64,000 nucleotides of DNA from assembly GCA_032622095.1 (NCBI GenBank), contig CP136065.1, forward strand, positions 204,948,151-205,012,150, written 5' to 3'. The notes under the pieces are model-generated. The model worked only from the letters and a program-made list of their open reading frames with translations, was not told where the DNA came from and made no database searches. The DNA comes from Siphonodentalium dalli (taxonomy: Eukaryota; Mollusca; Scaphopoda; Gadilida; Siphonodentaliidae). Both the position numbers and the translations under genes were made by a program. Positions 56,886 through 64,000 of the stretch are shown in pieces (position 1 is the stretch's first letter; each line of letters opens with the position of its first letter).

Positions 56886-58746
56886 CACTCAACTGACACC
56901 AAGTGTAAAACAACGGCCCATTTTACTTTAACTTTAAAATTGTCGAGAATGACTTGAATTGTTTTTTGTTGTTGTAACAGCTATCGAATCATTGCGTTGC
57001 AACTGACAGTTTTGTGAACGCGGTAGCGCTGTTCCTTGTTTTCGACTTAATTTCGCGAGCATCATTGCTGTACGGCACATGTTCCAACCGTTCTTTTTCT
57101 GCTCTTAATTTCCCATGCAGAAATCAAAGTAGAAAACTTCATTCTGCAGACGCGGGATCGTGATTGAAATTATAATTCGATTTCTCGCGGTTGTGAGCGC
57201 TGGTCTTCTTAACGAACTAGGTGCCCATTAGATAATAGGACATCGAGTTCTGCTTCCGCTAGCACAATCACCAGCTGCATCTTGTAGGGACTTCAGCATA
57301 ACATTCCACCGAATTGAAATTACTGAGCAATCGCATTGCACATATGACGTCATTGGAGTCAAGCAGCTAGTATTGTGTAAAGATCAAACTCGTTGAAAAG
57401 GACTCACTCTTACATTCGCTGAACCACCACCCGATCCTTATAATGAACTGTGAAAAAATACCATATTCCCACGGCTCACTGTGCTATCATTTTTGTGAAG
57501 GACGCTACGTAATATATCTATACATCAATTTTACATCACGGTGCAATCAAATCTGCTAGATTCGACCCCGCTCTGGCGGATATTGTTTTGTGTTAAAAAG
57601 AAATATGAAAAGGATTGAACGCGATTTACCAGCGTAACCCTGTTTATACTGTTAGGCCCTGACAGCGCTAACAAGGACCAATCTGTATAGCTTGAGATAT
57701 GTCCCATCTCCGCCTGCTGGCACCGATAACATTGTTAACATTTATTTTTATTTTAAAAGTGTGTGTTTTTTTAATCGTTTTTTTTTTGGTGTGTGTGAAG
57801 ATGTTATTTCAGAGACGTTTTCCCCCGAAGAAGTGATTTTAGAGACGTTTTTTCCCGAAGAAGTGATTTTAGAGACGTTTTTTTCCCGAAGAAGTGATTT
57901 TAAAGATCGAAGTTGCTCACTTGTGGTGTTATAACATATATCAGACAAATCCGTTATTTAGTCGACAGTACGTTACATTGGGAGTTGTAGTTCTTTTTGT
58001 TAACAGTGTTAGCCGTTAGCGGTACCAGCAGACAGCGACAAGAAAACCAATGTCAGAAATGGTAACGCGGTCAAGATCATATATTATATACCCATGATTG
58101 TAATAATAGAATATAAAATATATTGGTTTTGCGAATGACCAACTCAGAATTTCGTTAAAATAACAATAACAACCAGCACCTAATTAACGAACCGGCGGCC
58201 GACTCGGCCGTCTCCGACCACAAACCCACCAGTGGGCCGCAGAACGAAAAAATGTCTATAAAAGTTGAAATATAAGACTTACAAATTATAGTTTTCATTT
58301 CTTTTCTTTGTAATTTGACATAGCTTGTCACAAACCAAAAATCAACATTATTGACATATAATAATGTAAAGGACAATAAACGAAATTGAAATTCCCAACT
58401 ACACCTTTTACCGGACTCGGCCTCCGGTCGCAGTTCGACTTTTAATCCTCCCAAAAATTCCCATTCTATAACTAAAACCCCATGCGCCCAGGCGAAACAA
58501 GAATATCTACATTAGTATACACGCGGAGCGCGCGTAATACGATATTGTTCGCGCTACCGGGGCCTAACTTTTTAAAAAGATTTCCCGTGTTAACGTATAC
58601 GTTTGGAACGGAACTTATATAGTATGCTTTAAACAGTGGCGTTGTCAACGTGATCCTACATGAATAATAAAACTCATTTATTCAAGGAATATTATTCAAA
58701 AGTGTTGGACCAGCTTTAAGGCCATAATTTAAGTGCATGTATTTCT
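56886..58746. other. Intergenic; 33-bp repeat at 57815-57912
   Basis: Three units of AGAGACGTTTT(T)CCCGAAGAAGTGATTTT. 58035-58115 is the CAGAAATGGTAACGC dispersed repeat. A GC-richer patch (58180-58240, 58400-58440) has no recognised gene. Confidence 0.6.
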
Positions 58747-59146
58747 TTAACCCTTTACCCAACAGAAGGGCCCTGTGCCAATGCATTCTCTTATATATGC
58801 GAGTCGACCATAGGTCGCCTCGCATATATAAGAGAATGCATTGGCTTAACGCATTAAAAATTATAAAATTGTTAAAGAATGTAAGAAAAAATGGTAAAAA
58901 GTGTTAAAAAAAGATTTTTTTTAGGCCAATGCATTCTCTTATATATGCGAGGCGACCTATGGTCGACTCGCATATATAAGAGAATGCATTGGCACAGGGC
59001 ATAACTATAACTATCACAATGTGGTCAAGGAGCCGGTTCCAATGATATCCATATTTGTATGGTTCTATTGAGACAGACCGAAGATATTTTAGGCTGTTGA
59101 AGCTTTATTTGGCCGGTTTTGGCCGCTTTGTTGGGTAAAGGGTTAA
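58747..59146. mobile_element. TTAA-flanked MITE, family A, copy 2
   Basis: TTAACCCTTTACCCAACAG to TTGTTGGGTAAAGGGTTAA, with both long hairpins intact. Nearly identical to the copies at 4272 and 61817. Confidence 0.9.
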
Positions 59147-59174
59147 AGATGTCCACATTATAGTGGTCGTTATA

Positions 59175-59624
59175 TTAAAGGCCCACTTAATTTTCGAGTC
59201 ACCGATTATTTTTTTTTATAGTGCCTTGATATACGGTTTCAATAACAATCTATGACATAAAATATTGCTAAAATACTATAATTCATCACCATTTGTAACG
59301 TATGTAACATTATAGAAAACAGCTGAAATCATAGAAACATCCCCCCGTTATGGCTCAAGAATGCAACAGAATTAACAAAAATATATTTTCAATGGAAGTG
59401 GAAGAACTCTATATCTAAAGATATAGAGTTATTCCCCGTTCCATTGACAATAATGAATCTTGAGCACAGAACACACTTCGATGTCTCAACAAAAACAACA
59501 TGTTCATAGTTACGCCGAATAAGACATTACAATGTTTTGGAGCTTCCTCTTTCAAATTGTATATATTATGGCATATATTTTATATAATGTGATCTGGGGG
59601 TTCGGAAATTAAGTGGGCCTTTAA
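59175..59624. mobile_element. TTAA-flanked MITE, family E, copy 2
   Basis: TTAAAGGCCCACTTAATTTT to AATTAAGTGGGCCTTTAA, 28 bp from the previous MITE. Collinear with 52486-52952. Confidence 0.8.
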
Positions 59625-59718
59625 TCAGATTTAACAAATTATTTTCTTTTTGAAATGGCCATGAATCGATCGGAGCGGCACACTGAGAAGTCCTTCAACT
59701 CAGACCAAGCTTGCAACT

Positions 59719-60361
59719 GGGGGTACATAAAACGCTGAATCAGCTGCCGATCAGCAGGTTACCACCTAAAATTCTGATCAGCAGATTTCCCGATTTCAGA
59801 TTAAAGACATATTATGGACTTGTTTAGGTGCGTGAAATTGATAAGTTAGTACTCGGCCAACTTGTGGCATGTAGCATTCTACTAAACTCGCCGAAAATTT
59901 CAAAGAAATCGATCATACCACTCCATAGAAAACATCGTCTGAACTACGCCCAATTGTAAATATTTACATCTCGATTCGGGACGAAACCATCGGCGATAAT
60001 CTAACACAAATGATTTCGCCATCAAGAGTCATTGCATTTAATTAATATATAAGAATGACGGTGTATATAGTCAATTTGGATTAATATTCGTAACAGATAA
60101 CTACTTTGAGAAAGATTATTCTCAATTTCTATGTGATCACCGGAGTGTTTCACACCACTTTAACTCAATTATATAACGACGGTCAAAATGTGTCCCCTTC
60201 CTGTCGTGGGATATAGCACTTATAGTTCGTGTCATTTACACAACACACGACCGACTATCTTCGTTATAATTGAGTTAAACTGATTTCGGGAAATCTTCTG
60301 ATCAACATTTTAGGTGGTAACCTGCTGATCAGCAGCTGATTCAGCGTTTTAGGTACACCCC
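59719..60361. mobile_element. Long-TIR non-autonomous transposon
   Basis: Inverted arms of ~75 bp: GGGGGTACATAAAACGCTGA ... AGGTTACCACCTAAAAT on the left and ATTTTAGGTGGTAACCT ... GCGTTTTAGGTACACCCC on the right. The flanks TTGCAACT and TTGAAAAT match at 6 of 8 positions, possibly a decayed hAT duplication. Non-coding interior. Confidence 0.7.
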
Positions 60362-60634
60362 TTGAAAATCGGTCTCGATTTTCTCTTTTCTGACATTCAG
60401 ACCGGGTTTATAAAGCTGGTTAATATGCAAAAGTTGATAGATAAAATCGGTTGGTAATAATAACCTTCAGTGCAAATCAGGTCACATAATTAACAAAAAA
60501 AGAACATCTTTTTATTGGTGAAATCCCCACCGCTGCTACTTTATCTATATATGTATCTCGGTGTCGCGAAGAGTTAAAACCCAAACGGGATCCCGGATCG
60601 ATGCTGATGGATATGATAAAACATAATTCCGAGT

Positions 60635-60800
60635 ATGGATAACACTAGTAATGCGAATGGTGTTTACACATTAATAACGGAGTTTAATGTAACCAATGAT
60701 GGAATGAATAGCTTCCATTGTAATGTAGCAATGTCCCTTGTGAGCTGTAAATCCGAGTACGATTCTCTGCTCTACAAATTCTTCCAGGTGACACGACTTG
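60635..60800 (+). CDS. Immunoglobulin-like domain fragment, exon 1
   Basis: From the ATG at 60635 the frame runs 55 codons plus one base to a strong donor (CTTG|GTGAGA). The peptide NGVYTLITEFNVTNDGM followed by NSFHCNVAMS matches the E-F-G strand pattern of an Ig C-type domain (Y.L...f.V......f.C.V). The first half of the domain should lie in an upstream exon that I could not place: an in-frame stop sits at 60617, so the ATG may not be the true start. A phase-1 donor is typical of Ig-domain exons. The protein would be extracellular. Could be a gene relic. Confidence 0.4.
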
Positions 60801-60924
60801 GTGAGATCGAATTGCCGGGGCGGGGCGTCCAACGTTATCAGAACATTAGTCATGCAGGTTTAGTCACACGTACCTGTAGTAAACATTGATATTAAAACAC
60901 ATCCCATCCCCATATTCACACCAG

Positions 60925-61136
60925 TGTGCATTCCTAGTGAAACAAATTTTACCCTGAGTTCGATTTGCACACGTAAAGTCGCGAAGACGTTAATTTGCTT
61001 ACTCTCAGATAAGGAGTTGTCAACATCGCAGGTCAAATATACACACACGTGTCAGAAAAAAACATCGCCGAATGTGATAAAATTCGATCTTACTTTTACT
61101 GATATCGAAAAGTTAATGATGTGCACAAACAATTAA
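60925..61136 (+). CDS. Immunoglobulin-like gene fragment, exon 2 (3' end)
   Basis: Follows an acceptor (CATCCCCATATTCACACCAG). Two bases restore frame from the phase-1 donor at 60800 across a 124-bp intron. Seventy codons contain cysteines spaced as in a small extracellular domain (VCIPSETNF, SSICTRK, LICLLSD, THTCQK, MMCTNN), ending at TAA 61134-61136, which runs directly into AATAAA. No transmembrane segment is visible, so if real the product would be secreted, or the isoform truncated. Assignment rests on splice-phase agreement and pattern only. Confidence 0.4.
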
Positions 61137-61177
61137 ATAAAAAGTTATTCGTTCTGAATAGAGGGAATTAGATTTAA

Positions 61178-61197
61178 GGGGGGGGGGGGGGGGGGGG
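61178..61197. repeat. Poly-G run
   Basis: Twenty consecutive G residues just downstream of the Ig-like fragment. Could form a quadruplex; length may be affected by sequencing. Confidence 0.9.
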
Positions 61198-61259
61198 CGT
61201 ACACAAAATCCGTCCATTTATAGGACCAAATAATATAGTATTTGCAACAAATAAATGAA

Positions 61260-61568
61260 TTTGAGCCATGATTGATTGATTTATTGGTTGATTGGTGTTG
61301 AAATTTGCTTTCAGCAAATAAGGCCATATCACGACATTGCAAGTTGTCACTTCATGGCTAATGTAACAGTGATATCAATGGCTGATAAACTCGTCAACGC
61401 CGGCCATCGGCGAGTAATTGGCAACTCCACCAGATAACGATTTCGAGTTACAAAGTCCACGATGGAAACATGTGTATTTGAACCATCATCGCCAGCGCTG
61501 GAGGGCGAAACGGCTTGGAGTTGTACCCCTAACCGATTGAGCCACCGAGGCCCCCTATTTGAGCCATG
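61260..61568 (-). mobile_element. tRNA-derived SINE with 11-bp TSD
   Basis: The direct repeat TTTGAGCCATG (61260-61270 and 61558-61568) flanks a 287-bp minus-strand unit. Its head reads GGCCTCGGTGGCTCAATCGG TTAG, with an A-box-like TGGCTCAATCGG, and about 50 bases later a B-box GGTTCAAATAC: internal RNA polymerase III promoter elements of a tRNA. The tail ends in AATC repeats (AATAAATCAATCAAT). It would be transcribed by Pol III and moved by a partner LINE. Confidence 0.85.
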
Positions 61569-61816
61569 GGTGAGTGCAAAATACACTCATTTGCTCTATG
61601 AATTTACGATGTAAAACATGGTAATTATAATGAAAATGGGTTAATGACTCGAGTCAAGAATGTGTTGAAATCTAGTTCAATAAACCGAAAGCGCAGTATT
61701 TAGATTTTGTGTTGAATGCATGAAACCCGAAACTGTACTTCAATGTGAATTCGGCCGAATGTTGCTACTTCGCAAGTTGACGTCGTTCCTGTGAAAACTA
61801 AATTAATAGTGATGAT
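61569..61816. other. Intergenic sequence without recognised features
   Basis: Nothing supported. Confidence 0.4.
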
Positions 61817-62207
61817 TTAACCCTTTACCCAACAGAAGGGCCCTGTGCCAATGCATTCTCTTATATATGCGAATCGACCATAGGTCGCCTCGCATATATA
61901 AGAGAATGCATTGGCTTAACACATTAAAAATTATAAAATTGTTAAAGAATGTAAGAAAAAATGGTAAAAAGTGTTAAAAAAAGGTTTTTTTTTAGGCCAA
62001 TGCATTCTCTTATATATGCGAGGCGACCTATGGTCGACTCGCATATATAAGAGAATGCATTGGCACAGGGCATAACTGTAACTATCACAATGTGGTCAAG
62101 GAGCCGGTTCCAATGATATCCATATGTGTATGGTTCTATTGAGACAAACCGAAGATATTTTAGGCTGTTGAAGCTTTATTTGGCCGGTTTGTTGGGTAAA
62201 GGGTTAA
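61817..62207. mobile_element. TTAA-flanked MITE, family A, copy 3
   Basis: TTAACCCTTTACCCAACAG to TTTGTTGGGTAAAGGGTTAA, both hairpins intact. Almost identical to copy 2, including the AAGAATGTAAGAAAAAATGG spacer. Confidence 0.9.
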
Positions 62208-62589
62208 TTTCATTTGGACACGCCTTAGTAAATTGGTGGACCCATTTATGTCTATCTGTTTTCGAGATTGTTGCCCTCTGTTCATCGCTTTCTGCATGCT
62301 AGTTTTGTATAGTATATAGTCTGCTAAATTTAGCACGATACTATATAAGTATATTAATGGCGTGTTAAGTTTAGCACAACACTGCTCAATTATAGAACAC
62401 TGCTTTCGACCAATTTCTGGGTGAGGTGAAATATACGTTTATAGATCATGTGACTGTTCCGGAGATCACAGCATATATACCACAGTAACACGCGTTACAG
62501 ATTGCACATAAGTATGTGTGTCTGAACCTCGCTATTGTTATTGTTGATGATAGTTATGTCAAGAAGAGATAGGGCATATTAACACCATT
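62208..62589. other. Intergenic sequence without recognised features
   Basis: Contains a TAGCACGATACTATA / TAGCACAACACTG partial repeat. No gene. Confidence 0.4.
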
Positions 62590-62764
62590 GCGCGCAGAGG
62601 AGGAGGTACCCATAAGTAAGACAGCACTTGTCCTCCAATCCCTTTTACTACAAATGTCATTTACTATGTGTTATTAAATTAGACAAATAAATATGTTTAA
62701 ACTACTAACACCAGGACTTAAAGGTACTCAATCCGATTCAATGGTCCCCATATAATCAGATTCC

Positions 62765-62811
<47 letters not shown>

Positions 62812-62820
62812 CTTTATAGA
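62590..62820 (+). repeat. Element 3' ends and (AAC)n microsatellite
   Basis: 62590-62706 matches 28520-28680 (GTACCC(A/T)TAAGT...GCACTTGTCCTCCAATCCC). 62720-62812 has GGTACTCAATCCGATTCAAT, GGTCCCCATA and then about 15 AAC units, as in the copies at 17743 (inverted) and 45960. Confidence 0.6.
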
Positions 62821-63174
62821 AATGCCGCTTCAGTTATCAGAATCGATTAATTGCCCAAATATAATGCTAACCACTGTCGACTATAGTATAAAATTGTCCG
62901 AAACGTGTTATTTATCAACATGTTGTTCGACGAAATTTGGCCTTATTGTCAACAGAAAATCTCTTGATTTAGAGTTATCCATCTTCATCCGCAATTTGGT
63001 CCGAGACCGTCGGCTCGTCGACTGTTTACTGGGCCACTAATAATTATCGATGGTGAAAAATAATAGATTTAAAAAAATGATATCTAAAAACTCTGAACTT
63101 TGATAGGTGGGTTCCTTGACTCGAATAAATAATTTTTTACCCCCGAATCCAAATAAATAGTAATTGAGGGGCGC
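62821..63174. other. Intergenic sequence without recognised features
   Basis: A 72-codon plus-strand frame (62822-63040) has no recognised motif, intron signal or context and is not called. Confidence 0.4.
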
Positions 63175-63564
63175 TTAACCCTTTACCCAACAAAACGGCC
63201 AAAAGCGGCCAAATAAAGCTTCAACAGCCTAAAATATCTTCGGTCTGTCTCAATAGAACCATACACATATGGATATCATTGGAACCGGCTCCTTGACCAC
63301 ATTGTGATAGTTACAGGTATATCCCTGTGCCAATGCATTCTCTTATATATGCGAGTCGACCATAGGTCGCCTCGCATATATAACACGTTTCGGGCCTAAA
63401 ACTTTTAACACTTTTTACCAATTGTCTTACATTCTTTAACAATTTTATAATTTTTAATGTGTTAAGCCAATGCATTCTCTTATATATGCGAGGCGACCTA
63501 TGGTCGACTCGCATATATAAGAGAATGCATTGGCACAGGGCCCTTCTGTTGGGGAAAGGCTTAT
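63175..63564. mobile_element. TTAA-flanked MITE, family A, copy 4 (inverted, decayed)
   Basis: Opposite orientation to copies 1-3: starts TTAACCCTTTACCCAACAAA and ends CCTTCTGTTGGGGAAAGGC TTAT, where TTAA has mutated. The left hairpin has lost its closing arm and is replaced by CACGTTTCGGGCC. The right hairpin is intact. Confidence 0.85.
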
Positions 63565-64000
63565 AATCGGATTATGCATCTTTAACATCCCTTGGTTCAA
63601 TAAACCTAGTTGATTTATTATTTATTTACATCATTTGTACAGACACGATCATCTCTTCTATTTACAAATAATTCATGATAATTCATATAGAATGAAAAAT
63701 ATCTGTCGTGGTCGATGACGATTTGTCGTGGATTATTGAATGATTACACTGAACCCGGCGAAATACTACATTTATACCTAAAATTTGATTGGAATTTGTA
63801 GGGCGATTCTTGGAACTTCGTTATAAAGAACTGAAAATGCATATGTGTCGACGCGAGCTACTTTGTCAAAGTGACTACATGCATGTTGTGTATATTATTC
63901 AATTTTTCCGAATGGAACAGAATGGAACAGAATGGAACAGAATGGAATGGGCGAATTACTTCATAATATATTTTAAGTCCATTTTTATCAATAGATTGGT
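63565..64000. other. Right edge of window
   Basis: AT-rich; a short GAATGGAACA 10-mer repeat at 63913-63948. No gene seen. Confidence 0.5.

Noticed and set aside
61271-61557. Genuine tRNA gene
   Set aside because: The tRNA-like head lacks a complete acceptor pairing and is part of a unit with a target duplication and a repeat tail, so it is a SINE.

Overview
The window is AT-rich, intron-rich animal DNA, most likely from a marine invertebrate. The evidence is spliced exons with GT-AG borders, CR1-like and other non-LTR retrotransposon remains, a tRNA-headed SINE, Helitrons, hAT and TTAA-flanked miniature transposons, and long minisatellites. I cannot name the species. There is no bacterial gene organisation, no rRNA and no functional-looking tRNA. 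Nearly all open frames over 60 codons are chance frames in repeats.

Left part (1-11,500): the last four exons of one plus-strand gene (413-559, 2736-2804, 8853-8972, 10252-10337). They share one frame and are joined by phase-1 introns. They encode a Ser/Thr-rich stretch and then a predicted coiled coil. The introns and the 3' flank are full of miniature transposons, several with exact 8-bp target duplications. Positions 11,500-24,600 hold a long foldback hairpin, two copies of an element built from ~155-bp tandem repeats, a ~300-bp satellite, a TTAA-flanked foldback element and a CR1-like LINE tail.

Middle (about 24,620-52,010): the main find, a very large imperfect inverted repeat. Segments at 24.6-25.1, 25.8-27.8, 29.6-30.0 and 32.1-32.9 kb recur in reverse complement and in mirrored order at 51.6-52.0, 49.9-50.2 with 39.3-39.6, 38.8-39.3, 38.4-38.8 and 36.0-36.7 kb. 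The centre is a palindromic ~35-bp satellite split by a 5'-truncated LINE carrying a broken reverse transcriptase. Each arm has its own later insertions, and the other arm shows the site without them. The largest insertion (about 39.64-49.85 kb, right arm) carries three related copies of an ORF1-like gene, two on the minus strand and one on the plus strand, without an adjacent reverse transcriptase.

Right part (52,000-64,000): more TTAA-flanked MITEs, one interrupted by a 915-bp Helitron, 36-bp and ~59-bp minisatellites, a probable two-exon fragment of an immunoglobulin-like gene (60,635-61,136, plus strand), a tRNA-derived SINE with an 11-bp target duplication (61,260-61,568), and three nearly identical copies of a MITE built around two long hairpins.

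The host genes contribute little sequence here; the window is mainly a record of nested transposition. Transposases for the DNA elements are absent, so these copies must have been moved by enzymes encoded elsewhere. All identifications come from reading motifs and translations by eye; no database search was possible.
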